This document shows, in pieces, positions 9,478 through 18,032 of a DNA stretch of 57,186 nucleotides. The stretch is from Nitrospirales bacterium. GTDB lineage: Bacteria > Nitrospirota > Nitrospiria > Nitrospirales > UBA8639. The first letter of the stretch is position 1, and every line of letters starts with the position of its first letter. Under the pieces are notes generated by a model that worked only from the letters and a program-made list of their open reading frames with translations, was not told where the DNA came from and did not search any database. The DNA lies in the NCBI GenBank assembly GCA_029261255.1, contig JAJDBQ010000207.1:1-57186 (forward strand), in the 5' to 3' direction. The position numbers and the translations under genes were made by a program.

Positions 9478-9777
9478 ATGGCAACACGAAGGAGATTTTC
9501 GAAGGAATTTAAACACGAGGCCGTCCAAATGGCGACGGGGGCGAGTCTGTCCATCAAACAAGTAGCCACAGACTTAGGCCTTCACACGAATGTATTGAGT
9601 CGATGGTGTCGCGAACAGAAGCAGGAAGGGCCGAAGGCGTTTCGAGGCCAGGGGATCCCACGGGATGAAGAACTGGCCAAACTGAAACGAGAGTTGGCCC
9701 AGGTGAAGCGAGAACGGGATTTTTTAAAAGACGCGGCGGTCTTCTTTGCCAGGGATACGCCGCGAGGTATGCCGTGA
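9478..9777 (+). CDS. IS3-family transposase OrfA
   Basis: A 99-residue protein: a basic N-terminus (MATRRRFSKEFKHEAVQMA), a helix-turn-helix (SIKQVATDLGLHTNVLSRW) and a C-terminal leucine-zipper-like coiled coil (LAKLKRELAQVKRERDFLK). OrfA binds the terminal repeats, alone or fused to OrfB. AGGAGGTG lies directly before ATG 9478. Its end overlaps orfB by 4 bases (GTGA at 9774-9777). Confidence 0.9.
   Translation: MATRRRFSKEFKHEAVQMATGASLSIKQVATDLGLHTNVLSRWCREQKQEGPKAFRGQGIPRDEELAKLKRELAQVKRERDFLKDAAVFFARDTPRGMP
9720..9726 (+). promoter_or_regulatory. Putative -1 programmed frameshift heptamer, T TTT TTA
   Basis: In the orfA frame the codons are GAT TTT TTA AAA, so bases 9720-9726 form X XXY YYZ with T TTT TTA, a classical -1 slippage heptamer. 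From here the -1 frame is open through 9774 into orfB, giving a fused OrfAB transposase as in other IS3 elements. No downstream stimulatory stem-loop was worked out. Confidence 0.55.
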
Positions 9778-10628
9778 TCGCCTCTTGTTGCCGACTATTT
9801 CCCATCCGCATGATGTGTCGACTCCTGTGCGTTTCGCCGAGTGGCTACTATGCGAGGCAAGCTCGTCCCAAGAGCCTTCGGGCAAAGGCCAATACGGAGT
9901 TGACCAAGGAGATCCGACGCATTCATACGGCGAGTGATGAGGTCTATGGCAGCCCAAAGATCTGGAAGGAGTTGCAGGGACAAGGGCAGCCCTGTGGCCA
10001 GCATCGGGTGGCTCGACTCATGAAGCAGGAGGGGCTACAAGGCATTCCGTCAAAGAAACGTTGGCGCACCCGCAAAACGGGCACCCGCCCAGAGGGAGTC
10101 ACCAATCATTTGGCCCGAGACTTTTCCGCCGTGATGCCGAACACCAAGTGGGTGACGGACATCACGTATATTCCCACAGCCGAAGGATGGCTCTATCTGG
10201 CTGTCGTTCTGGATTTGTTCTCACGTCAGGTCATCGGGTGGGCGATGCACCCTCAGCAAGACTGTGGCTTGGTGCTCCAAGCGGTGCAGATGGCGGAGGA
10301 GCAACGGACGACCTCAACCGCCGTCGTCTTACACTCAGATCGTGGCACACAATACACCGCCCATGAATTTCAAGCGTTTTTACACACACATGGAATGATC
10401 AGCAGTATGAGTGGTGTGGGGAATTGTTATGACAATGCCGTGGCGGAAAGTTTCTTTGGGCTCTTGAAACGGGAACGCATCCACCGACGATGCTATCGGA
10501 CTCGAGCCGAAGCCCGAACGGATATCTTTGACTATATCGAGCGATTTTATAATCGGCAGCGTCGGCACTCCTATTCACAAGGGTTGCCGCCTGGAATCTA
10601 TGCGACAACAGGGATTACCAACTCTTAA
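9774..10628 (+). CDS. IS3-family transposase OrfB (DDE integrase core)
   Basis: The 284 residues contain the HTH_21 segment (IRRIHTASDEVYGSPKI, then HRVARLMKQEGLQG) and an rve integrase core. The DDE residues are the Asp in WVTDITYIPT, the Asp in LHSDRGTQYT and the Glu in NAVAESFFGLLKRE; the tail RFYNRQRRHSYSQGLPP is standard. As a separate protein it could start at GTG 9774, but the main product is probably the OrfAB fusion made by slippage at 9720-9726, since MCRLLCVSPSGYY is preceded in the -1 frame by natural-looking sequence. It catalyses strand cleavage and transfer at the inverted repeats. Confidence 0.9.
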   Translation: MIASCCRLFPIRMMCRLLCVSPSGYYARQARPKSLRAKANTELTKEIRRIHTASDEVYGSPKIWKELQGQGQPCGQHRVARLMKQEGLQGIPSKKRWRTRKTGTRPEGVTNHLARDFSAVMPNTKWVTDITYIPTAEGWLYLAVVLDLFSRQVIGWAMHPQQDCGLVLQAVQMAEEQRTTSTAVVLHSDRGTQYTAHEFQAFLHTHGMISSMSGVGNCYDNAVAESFFGLLKRERIHRRCYRTRAEARTDIFDYIERFYNRQRRHSYSQGLPPGIYATTGITNS

Positions 10629-10635
10629 CTCACCC

Positions 10636-10659
10636 GTCCACGAAAACGGGGTAAAACCA
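10636..10659 (-). repeat. Right terminal inverted repeat of the IS3 element
   Basis: It is the reverse complement partner of 9416-9439 and starts 8 bp after the orfB stop. TAT follows immediately as the target duplication. Confidence 0.85.
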
Positions 10660-10662
10660 TAT

Positions 10663-10960
10663 TGACTCAGCCATTGGTTAGTTCCATCCATTTCCTAAAG
10701 CCATTCCATTCGATGTGTCCCGCTTTGGCGGAGAACCTAAAGGGGCAAGGTAAATGTGGAGCCGGGGCCAAGGGGGGTATTGAGAAAATTGCAACTTGAG
10801 GACCAAGGCTACGAGACAGCCGTTTGGGTCACCAATTTCAATTTGGTATGAGATTCAAGGCGGAGGCTGCATCCAATTATCTCCTGACATTTCATCTTAT
10901 CCCATTAGCGGAAGTCATTAAAAATACTGCCAATATGATTGTCTAGAAAGAAAAATTTCA
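10663..10960. other. No recognisable gene
   Basis: About 300 bp between the IS element and the UPF0104 gene. Short frames full of stops; no motif or terminator recognised. Confidence 0.4.
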
Positions 10961-11944
10961 ATGTTAGCAATGAATAAATTCCAAGCCATAGGAAAATATG
11001 TATTCATTTTCCTGGCTCTTATTGTATTAGCAAACATTATTGACTTAGACCAACTTCTTGAATTGGTCAAAGATATCTCTTGGCCTTATTTTTTACTCGT
11101 GATCTGTATTGTCATTTTTGATCAGGCATTTATGGGATTAAAATGGAATATTTTGCTGAGACTATTTCAAGTAATAGTACCATTTTGGGTGCCGATTTTG
11201 ACTACTCTTAGAGGACGAATATTTACTCTCCTAGCTCCTTCGAGCCTAGGAATCGATGCCTATAAAACCTATACGATACAGAAGTACCACAGTAATACTT
11301 CATCCATTGTCTCGTCGATTATAATCGAACGTGGATTTGGGATGCTTTCTTCAATAGCTATTGTACTGTTTTTGCTACCATTCAGTGTTGACATTTTTAA
11401 TTTTCCTCTTCAAGAATATGCAAGCTGGATTTGTTTGAGTGGCTTTATCTGTTTATGCATATGTCTTCATCTCATACAAACTAAAGCGGAAATTATCTTA
11501 AAAATTCGATTCCCTAAGTTTTTCCCTGAAAAGTTGCATAGAATTCTCAATAAACTCGTAGTAAATTTAGCGAAAATAAAACACGGACGTCGAAAAATCT
11601 GGCTATATTTTTTTCTTTCTATTATTGAAAAGACTTCCTATGGTTTGGCCGTTTACTTCTCCTGTTTAGCACTAGATTTAATTCAGGTCGATTTGCTCTA
11701 TATATTGGCTGTAACGCCAGTAGTGGCGTTATTAGAAAGGTTGCCAATCTCCATATCGGCCATCGGACTTCGAGAAGGGATGTTAGTGGCATTATTACTA
11801 CCATTTTATCAAGACCCCACAGTCCCAATAGCGGTTAGCTTAATGCTGAGAACAGCAGAAGCGATACAAATACTCGTTTTTTCTTTAACCTGGTTTGGCG
11901 GAGATCACGATACAGAAAAGAAATTTAGCGCCTACACAAGCTAA
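10961..11944 (+). CDS. UPF0104 / lysylphosphatidylglycerol-synthase-TM flippase-like membrane protein
   Basis: A 327-residue inner-membrane protein with about seven or eight hydrophobic segments. It shows the marks of the UPF0104 (YbhN/AglD-like) family: an early polar LKWNILLRLF loop, PSSLGIDAYKTY after the second segment, and the late P-S-x-S-A-I-G-L-R-E-G motif between the last helices. Members are thought to move or anchor lipid-linked substrates and often accompany glycosyltransferases. Here it faces the ACP-FkbH-SDR-GT4 genes on the opposite strand, so a role with a lipid-linked glycan is plausible but not shown. The gene is AT-rich. No strong ribosome binding site precedes ATG 10961; ATG 10970 is an alternative. 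Confidence 0.7.
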   Translation: MLAMNKFQAIGKYVFIFLALIVLANIIDLDQLLELVKDISWPYFLLVICIVIFDQAFMGLKWNILLRLFQVIVPFWVPILTTLRGRIFTLLAPSSLGIDAYKTYTIQKYHSNTSSIVSSIIIERGFGMLSSIAIVLFLLPFSVDIFNFPLQEYASWICLSGFICLCICLHLIQTKAEIILKIRFPKFFPEKLHRILNKLVVNLAKIKHGRRKIWLYFFLSIIEKTSYGLAVYFSCLALDLIQVDLLYILAVTPVVALLERLPISISAIGLREGMLVALLLPFYQDPTVPIAVSLMLRTAEAIQILVFSLTWFGGDHDTEKKFSAYTS

Positions 11945-12493
11945 ACTTTTCCAGAGAAATCGCCCCGATTCTTTCCCTTTCAAAAAAACCGTTGAGTTTC
12001 ATACAACCAGCCCTATAGAGAACCTGCACATGCATGCGAATGCCGAGCTCACCACACTTGCCCTTTCACATGGGCTCACAGAACAAGCCTCAGTCCCACG
12101 TGCCTCTTCTTCCCGATTGTGGATTTTTTAGAAAAAGCTAATGATTCTTCTGGTTCTTCTTAGACTCTGCATTTCGTATTGTCATCTTTTCTTCCCTCTT
12201 CACTCATCATTCATTATCTTGAATGGATGCAAGGGATTCAGGAGTGGAAGCATCCCCAGCTTTCACGGCTGTTTCCAATGGGCCACCAATCTAGAAATAT
12301 TGAAGATCTAGGGAAAAAGATGAAGAGCACGAAGACATTCTTAAATCCGCGGGCTATGTATATATAGCTCAACTATAGCGTCGGTTGAGATTTGAAAGAT
12401 GCTATTGAATGTATCCTCAAACTTCAAAAAAGAAGCTTTTAACCCTATAAGACTTTGTGGGATTATATTTTATTAAATGATCTTTCTGGTAAT
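11945..12493. other. No recognisable gene (between convergent genes)
   Basis: About 550 bp between the convergent UPF0104 and ACP genes. Small plus-strand frames (11895-12131 and 12179-12367) show no family motif or ribosome binding site. A weak hairpin, CTCAAC-N10-GTTGAG at about 12370-12390, has no T-run and is not called as a terminator. Confidence 0.4.
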
Positions 12494-12730
12494 TCACGAA
12501 ATCTGCAGGTGCTGTTTAACGAGGTCTCTGAGCTTTGAAATATTCTGTATGGATTGAATTTCCTCCATAGAAAGGGAAATCGAAAATTCTTGTTCAATGG
12601 CCGTCACAAGCCGTAAGTGATTCATAGAATCCCAGTTTTCGGCTGTATCGGGCGTGAGATCATCCGAGAGTTGCTCAGTTTCAAGATCTAGAATATCTGC
12701 CAGTATTTTGTTGACTTTTTCGTTAATCAT
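12494..12730 (-). CDS. Acyl carrier protein
   Basis: A 78-residue acidic helical protein with the phosphopantetheine-attachment motif W-D-S-M-N-H-L; Ser35 is the expected site. It resembles dedicated carrier proteins paired with FkbH-type enzymes rather than the fatty-acid AcpP (DSLD). Its start overlaps the stop of the upstream FkbH gene (ATGA at 12727-12730), so the two are translationally coupled. Family knowledge: FkbH proteins load a glyceryl group from 1,3-bisphosphoglycerate onto such a carrier. The acceptor of that group here is unknown. Confidence 0.85.
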   Translation of the reverse strand: MINEKVNKILADILDLETEQLSDDLTPDTAENWDSMNHLRLVTAIEQEFSISLSMEEIQSIQNISKLRDLVKQHLQIS

Positions 12731-14583
12731 CCGACCTCCGTTAGTTGAATCCCTGGACAGTCAATAATCTCAACCTTGTTAAGGGAAAGTTGATAACCCT
12801 GAATATCACTGCTTGAAAATTCAGAAGGTGCAAAGCCTTGTTGTTCATAAAATCCTGCTACTGGTATATTTTTCTTGGTTTTCCTATATTCTGCACCAAT
12901 CTCTTGGTATTTCCCTTCCAGCAGAAAGTCCTTCTTGATCTGGTTCATCATCGCCGTCTCAATTCCACGACCCATGACTCGGCAACTTAGCAAAAAACTA
13001 TCAATAACTACCGCCTCGCTGTCAGCCCTAACTAGATAGGCACCAACTAGTCCCAAAGCTCCAAAATTGTCGGCAACGTTAGCCGCGTAGAGAAACCAAG
13101 CCTCATCTTCAATAAATGCTTCTATTTCAGACGGCCCATAACGCTTCGTTGTAAGATTAAATTGATTCGTTTTAGAAAAAAGTTGGTGAATACGTGGGAT
13201 GTGATTATGCTTGGCCAAAAACACACTGAGAGTGGTCCCCAGTCCTTCCAAAAACCTTTCCACATCTCCGATTTCACGCTTATATTCTTTACGCTTAGAA
13301 TTCTGATGATACTGAATAGTTTTAGTCCGGTCCTCATCTGATAGTAATAATTTCTCAAACTCAAATAAATGACGGAGTACACCCGGGTATTTTGATGGAT
13401 CCTTAGGAAGATGTATGGTTCGGACATGAGGCATCGTCTGACGAATCAGTTCACACTCCACCGGGTTGTCATCAATAAACACAAGACTATCTTCACCAAT
13501 ATTGAGATCTGCCGCAATTCTTTCTAGATTGTTACATTTGGTTTCCCAATTTATTTGCATACTTGAAAAATCTTCGACACCCAAAGGCATATCTTTCCGA
13601 GTCTCGAATACATCCATAACGTCATTGAAGTTGTTCTTACTACAAACAGCCAAAAGAATGCCTCGATCTTTTAACGACCGGATTACCTGCTGAAACTCAA
13701 AAAAAGCCTCGCCTTCTGGGTCACCGACGCCGATTTTGATTCCTCCAATTCCCTCCTCCCCAACCACCCCACCCCACAGGGTGTTGTCCAAGTCCACCAC
13801 CAAGCATTTCTTGGTCTCCCCCTTTAGGGCCCAAATATACCGTAGTATTTCATCCGCAATGATCGGCAAACTCTCTTCGTCCCATTCCATTTTTCCGAGA
13901 TAGTACATTTTAGGATTATACGCTCCCATTTTGCCCCGATAGGAAAGGATGCGCTCCAGATCAAACATATACACACGAGAATCGTTTCTGAAAGTTTGAA
14001 TCAGGTCAAGATTTAGTTGGTAAAAAAACTCCACTTCTCCAAAATCCGAATGAGCATCTGCAATCCCTGCCTGGGGAAAACTTGGGATTGGGAAATTTGA
14101 AATTAAGACCGTCGCCTCTGTATTCTTTTTCACAACCGTAACCCAATCCCTTATATGGTCGACGATACGACACAATTCATCTCGACGCTGCACGTCAGTT
14201 AAACCAAAAAACTCTCCGTAGATTTGTGGAGACAATTCACGCATCGATAGGTCAAGAAAAATAACATTTGGATTAAAGATCACTAAGTTACTGTCAGGGT
14301 TGAACGCATCTTGAACGTATTGATTGAATGGGCCAACGTAATCAGACAGGAGAATACCTTGTCGAGCACAGGCTACGCTGGTATATCGGGGAAGCGGATC
14401 GATTGTGTGATTACTGAGGTAGGCGATTCTGATCGCGGCATCTTCACTGTATTTCTGAATGACCCTATAGATAAGATCAACTTCATGCGCTTGAATAGAA
14501 TCTAAACTGCTCTTTTGAAGTAACTCCTTGAGCGCTGCCCAAGTCTCAAGCTGTTTAATTGACTTTTTAAAACCTGAATCCAC
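12727..14583 (-). CDS. FkbH-like HAD-IIIC protein (glyceryl-ACP-forming type)
   Basis: The 618-residue protein has three parts. The N-terminal half (about 50-250) is an SGNH-like domain. The middle is a HAD-IIIC domain with motif I DLDNTLWGG (Asp264 and Asp266), LAVCSKNN as motif II and DSLVFIDDNPVE as the late acidic motif. The C-terminal part (about 440-600) is GNAT-like, with NQFNLTTKRY and DNFGALGLVG. Characterised FkbH proteins dephosphorylate 1,3-bisphosphoglycerate and place D-glycerate on an ACP, usually for methoxymalonyl-ACP in polyketide pathways. No FkbG, I, J or K partners are visible here, so glyceryl transfer to a glycan or lipid is the more likely use. It is coupled to the ACP gene downstream. 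Confidence 0.85.
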   Translation of the reverse strand: MDSGFKKSIKQLETWAALKELLQKSSLDSIQAHEVDLIYRVIQKYSEDAAIRIAYLSNHTIDPLPRYTSVACARQGILLSDYVGPFNQYVQDAFNPDSNLVIFNPNVIFLDLSMRELSPQIYGEFFGLTDVQRRDELCRIVDHIRDWVTVVKKNTEATVLISNFPIPSFPQAGIADAHSDFGEVEFFYQLNLDLIQTFRNDSRVYMFDLERILSYRGKMGAYNPKMYYLGKMEWDEESLPIIADEILRYIWALKGETKKCLVVDLDNTLWGGVVGEEGIGGIKIGVGDPEGEAFFEFQQVIRSLKDRGILLAVCSKNNFNDVMDVFETRKDMPLGVEDFSSMQINWETKCNNLERIAADLNIGEDSLVFIDDNPVECELIRQTMPHVRTIHLPKDPSKYPGVLRHLFEFEKLLLSDEDRTKTIQYHQNSKRKEYKREIGDVERFLEGLGTTLSVFLAKHNHIPRIHQLFSKTNQFNLTTKRYGPSEIEAFIEDEAWFLYAANVADNFGALGLVGAYLVRADSEAVVIDSFLLSCRVMGRGIETAMMNQIKKDFLLEGKYQEIGAEYRKTKKNIPVAGFYEQQGFAPSEFSSSDIQGYQLSLNKVEIIDCPGIQLTEVG

Positions 14584-14658
14584 AAGCTTCTCTCAATGGC
14601 AAAAAGCTCTTAAATCTTTACTCATTCCACGAATGACGTCTTCTCCTTCCAATATGTA

Positions 14659-15642
14659 CTAGATGAGTTTCTGCTCTCTATACCATTTGGCTGTTCGAGC
14701 CAATCCTTCTTGTATATCAATTTTAGGATTGTACCCAAGTTCTTTTCTGGCCTTTTCAATATTAAAGGCACGTACTTGTCGAAACCAGTCGACACGTCGA
14801 CGAAAAATTGGAGGGGCTACGTGAAAAGGTTTACAAACCCATTCACAGGCCACCGCCGCTCCCCAAAGCGGCCAAAATGGGAGATGGACAATGCGAACGT
14901 TTATCCCCATAGCCTTTGCGACGTGGTGAACCAGATCATTAAGGGAATAATACTGCTCATCCGCGATGATATAGGTTTGTCCAGCGGTTCCTTGTTTTTC
15001 TGCAGCAAGTTCAAATGCATCTACAAGATTATCAATGTACACAGGGTGATAGAATGTGTTTCCTTGGCCAAACATAAGGAAGGTTCCCCGCTTGGCCATC
15101 TTAAATAAGTATAAGAACCGCGCAGGATCGCCAGGTCCATAGATAGCGGTTGGCCGAAGGATCACTGCATCCAGGCCTTTAGCCACAAACTCCTGCACGA
15201 CTTTCTCGCCCTCGTATTTGGTTAATTGATAGTAATCTTCTGGTGCAATTGGAGAATTCTCGTTACCAGGAGGATCCTGGATGTCCCCATGAACGCCCTG
15301 TGTACTACAATAAATGAATTTGGAGACTCCACTGCGCTGTGCAGCTTCCAATAGATATCGAGTCCCCTCTACATTCACATCCCAGTAATGTTGATCGGGA
15401 ACATCCAGTTCCCGAAAAGCCGCGGCAATATGATGGACCACCTCACAACCATTCACCATTTGATTCACTAAGTCTCTATTGGTAATCCCTCCGAGTTCAA
15501 TGGTCGCACCTTTTTCTTTCAGCTCATCGTGAAAAAGTCCTGCTTGATAATCCAGCACCCGCACCTCATGACCTTTTTCCAGCAGTCTTCGAACCACGTG
15601 ACTTCCCGTAAATCCAGTTCCTCCGGTAACCAATATTCTCAT
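14659..15642 (-). CDS. Extended SDR: NAD-dependent epimerase/dehydratase
   Basis: A 327-residue extended short-chain dehydrogenase. The NAD-binding motif GGTGFTG lies at residues 7-13 and the catalytic Tyr138-x-x-x-Lys142 in YYQLTKYEGEK; a Ser/Thr stands in YCSTQGVHG. Most such enzymes convert nucleotide sugars (epimerisation, 4,6-dehydration, 4-keto reduction). The exact substrate cannot be read; resemblance to the wider dihydroflavonol-reductase/steroid-dehydrogenase-like group is also possible. It lies 75 bp upstream of the FkbH gene and about 160 bp downstream of a second SDR gene, all on the minus strand. Confidence 0.8.
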   Translation of the reverse strand: MRILVTGGTGFTGSHVVRRLLEKGHEVRVLDYQAGLFHDELKEKGATIELGGITNRDLVNQMVNGCEVVHHIAAAFRELDVPDQHYWDVNVEGTRYLLEAAQRSGVSKFIYCSTQGVHGDIQDPPGNENSPIAPEDYYQLTKYEGEKVVQEFVAKGLDAVILRPTAIYGPGDPARFLYLFKMAKRGTFLMFGQGNTFYHPVYIDNLVDAFELAAEKQGTAGQTYIIADEQYYSLNDLVHHVAKAMGINVRIVHLPFWPLWGAAVACEWVCKPFHVAPPIFRRRVDWFRQVRAFNIEKARKELGYNPKIDIQEGLARTAKWYREQKLI

Positions 15643-15804
15643 GTGGTGGTCTCTCTTGTCAGCATAGTCAGAAGATGATCATTACTGTCTGCATGCGGCT
15701 TACGCATGAGCTTTTGAAGCTAACTGATTGCCTCATCCAAGGCTCATTGCGCCGCACCAGCAACAAGCTAAAAAAGCATCCTGTATATTTCGTACAACAC
15801 ATTA

Positions 15805-16821
15805 TTATTTATCGGATTTCAGGAGTTCTTGACGCCAACTGTTTGGCATATTTTTCATCACCTCAATATTCTCGAAAACATGGCTTTTCTTAGCTCCTAC
15901 CACTGCTGCCCACTGAGCCATCCTTTCAACACCTTCTTGCAAAGAAATCTGTGAAGTAAAATTAAACACGTCCTCAAGCCGTTTATGACTTGAAAACGCA
16001 TGTACGACTTCATTCCGTGCATCGAGATACGTGATATTTGGGGTCTTATGCATGGCCTTTGCAACAATATTGGCAAGATCATTGACAGTATACGGAGTAT
16101 CCGCTCCAATATTAAATACAGTATTCAATGCCCGTTCGTTAAATGGCGAATCTGCAATAAGCGGGGCAACATCATCAATATGAGTAAACGCTCGAGATTG
16201 CTCTCCATCACCAAATATGCTCATTGGTTGATCTTGCATGAGTTGGTTCATAAAGATGCCCACAACATTTCGATACCGGTCACCAATATTTTGTCGTTCC
16301 CCATACACATTATGAGGCCGGAATACCACAAAATTCAGACCAAACATTTCGTGGCTCGCTCGCAAATCTTGCTCGACTGCTAGCTTGGCTATGCCATACG
16401 GATCTTCAGGTACAGGTACCATCTCTTCTGTCATAGGCGACTGGTTTTTTCCATACACGGCGATTGAGGAGGTAAAAACAAAGCACTTGACCTCATGAAT
16501 AATCGAAGCATTAATCAGATTGATACTTCCAATCAAGTTATTCTGATAATTAAACTTCCGAATAAAATGGCTTAGTCCTTCGGCTGCATAGGCTGCAAGA
16601 TGATACACATACGCAAACTGATGTTCCGCAAATAACGCATGAACAAGTTCTGTGTCTACAATACTCCCTTCCACAAACGTCGCCGCTTCAGGAATATTCT
16701 CACGGAAACCTCCACTCAAATCATCTAACACGACAACCTCAAAACCCCGCTCAAGTAACCCATCTACAACATGAGAACCAATAAACCCTGCTCCACCCGT
16801 GACTAATGCCTTTTGCTGCAT
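15805..16821 (-). CDS. UDP-glucose 4-epimerase-like SDR
   Basis: A 338-residue extended SDR with GGAGFIG at residues 9-15, an acidic VLDDLSGG loop that selects NAD, the TSSIAVYG block, and catalytic Tyr142-x-x-x-Lys146 in PYGIAK, followed by RPHNVYGERQ, typical of GalE/WbpP-like nucleotide-sugar epimerases. It probably supplies an activated sugar for the adjacent glycosyltransferase. Its first codons overlap the 3' end of the GT4 gene by 19 bases, so the two are likely co-translated. Confidence 0.85.
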   Translation of the reverse strand: MQQKALVTGGAGFIGSHVVDGLLERGFEVVVLDDLSGGFRENIPEAATFVEGSIVDTELVHALFAEHQFAYVYHLAAYAAEGLSHFIRKFNYQNNLIGSINLINASIIHEVKCFVFTSSIAVYGKNQSPMTEEMVPVPEDPYGIAKLAVEQDLRASHEMFGLNFVVFRPHNVYGERQNIGDRYRNVVGIFMNQLMQDQPMSIFGDGEQSRAFTHIDDVAPLIADSPFNERALNTVFNIGADTPYTVNDLANIVAKAMHKTPNITYLDARNEVVHAFSSHKRLEDVFNFTSQISLQEGVERMAQWAAVVGAKKSHVFENIEVMKNMPNSWRQELLKSDK

Positions 16822-18032
16822 GACACATATCCTCTCTTGGCTACGATCCCGCTCTCACTGGCACACTGTTCATATATTTCCTGCAATTGATTTCCAACGG
16901 CTTCCCATGAATAGGTAGAGGACGCCTTCTGATAACATTGTTCTCCAAGTTGATGCGCATGCTCATCATCACGAAGTAATCCAAGAATCTTCTGTGCAAA
17001 CACCGTAACGTTCCCATTCTCAGCATAGACTCCAAGATCGCCTAAAATTTCTCGATTCACTGAATTGTCAAACACGACACTCGGCAACCCCATCGCCATA
17101 TAGGTAAACAGCTTCAAGTTGGCTTCTGATGTCGAAACTTTCGGCGAAACAGCAATCCGTCCCAAGGACAGAAACCTCGGGGCATCGGCGTACTCGATTT
17201 TTCCGGTAAAAATGACATGCCCCCCAAGTCCCATGGAAATGGATTTTTCTCGATACGCCTCCTCGGGAAAACCAATAATCAAAAATTTAGCGTTGGGAAC
17301 TTCTTTGACCACAAGAAGAGCAGCATCGAGTAATAAATCAATGCCTTGATAGCCAGTCAAGACACCAATAAACACAACCACTTTATCTTCCTGATCCATC
17401 CCAAGTTGAGTCTTCAGCGCAACATCTTCAGGTCGACGTTTAAAAATATCTAAATCCACGCCATCCCCAATCGTCGATACATTCGTCACACCAAAACGTT
17501 CGGTAACGAGATCTGTCATACGGGAAGCACTTGTAATAATATGACTTGGCATATTATTGACTATTTTTTCTATCCACCGAACCAGCCCTATAAGCCATCT
17601 CCATTTGGGAATAAATCCATGCTCCAGAATTTCTTCGGTCAAACTACCCTGCAAATCAGCCACCATTGGAATGCCATACCAGAGACTCACAAGTTTCCCA
17701 ATCACAATTCCTTCATGCAAATGAGCATGAATAATATTCGGTTTAAATGACTTACAGGCCCGCCACATTGTCCATAACAACAAGACATCAATATAGAACT
17801 TATGCACAGAAGGACCGGCAGATAACTTTTGGTACCAAGGAACATTGCGCGATCGTACTGTTTCAATCCCCACTAGATCTCTTCCAATATGATACGTACA
17901 GACCTGAATAGCGCACCCTAAGCTCTTCAAGGCTTTGATTTCGCCAAGAATCCGAATATGACACCCTCGATCAGCAAAAAAAGGAGTCGGCGCTACAATT
18001 AAGATACGTAGGTTTCTTGTAACGGGCGCCAC
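16803..18032 (-). CDS. Family-4 glycosyltransferase (GT-B fold)
   Basis: A 409-residue GT4 enzyme. The N-terminal domain begins with ILIVAPTPFFADRG and contains IIHAHLHEG. The C-terminal nucleotide-sugar domain contains DGVDLDIF, VVFIGVLTGYQGID and the E-x7-E region near STSEANLKLFTYMAMGLP. Retaining GT4 enzymes add a hexose or similar sugar from a nucleotide donor at the cytoplasmic membrane. It overlaps the SDR gene downstream (19 bp) and the GlpD-like gene upstream (34 bp), placing all three in one transcript. Confidence 0.85.
   Translation of the reverse strand: MAPVTRNLRILIVAPTPFFADRGCHIRILGEIKALKSLGCAIQVCTYHIGRDLVGIETVRSRNVPWYQKLSAGPSVHKFYIDVLLLWTMWRACKSFKPNIIHAHLHEGIVIGKLVSLWYGIPMVADLQGSLTEEILEHGFIPKWRWLIGLVRWIEKIVNNMPSHIITSASRMTDLVTERFGVTNVSTIGDGVDLDIFKRRPEDVALKTQLGMDQEDKVVVFIGVLTGYQGIDLLLDAALLVVKEVPNAKFLIIGFPEEAYREKSISMGLGGHVIFTGKIEYADAPRFLSLGRIAVSPKVSTSEANLKLFTYMAMGLPSVVFDNSVNREILGDLGVYAENGNVTVFAQKILGLLRDDEHAHQLGEQCYQKASSTYSWEAVGNQLQEIYEQCASESGIVAKRGYVSCSKRH

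Larger units (their letters stand above)
9416..10659 (+). mobile_element. Complete IS3-family insertion sequence, 1244 bp
   Basis: The element is bounded by 24-bp imperfect inverted repeats, left 9416-9439 and right 10636-10659, both containing the CCCCG and GTGGAC blocks and beginning TGGT. It is flanked on both sides by TAT (9413-9415 and 10660-10662), a 3-bp target duplication as expected for the IS3 family. It carries overlapping orfA and orfB with the orfB frame at -1, and all DDE residues are present. It is likely functional or recently functional, unlike the four other IS remnants around it. Confidence 0.9.

Noticed and set aside
12370-12390. Hairpin downstream of the ACP gene
   Set aside because: A six-base stem with no T-run on the minus strand; not a credible terminator.
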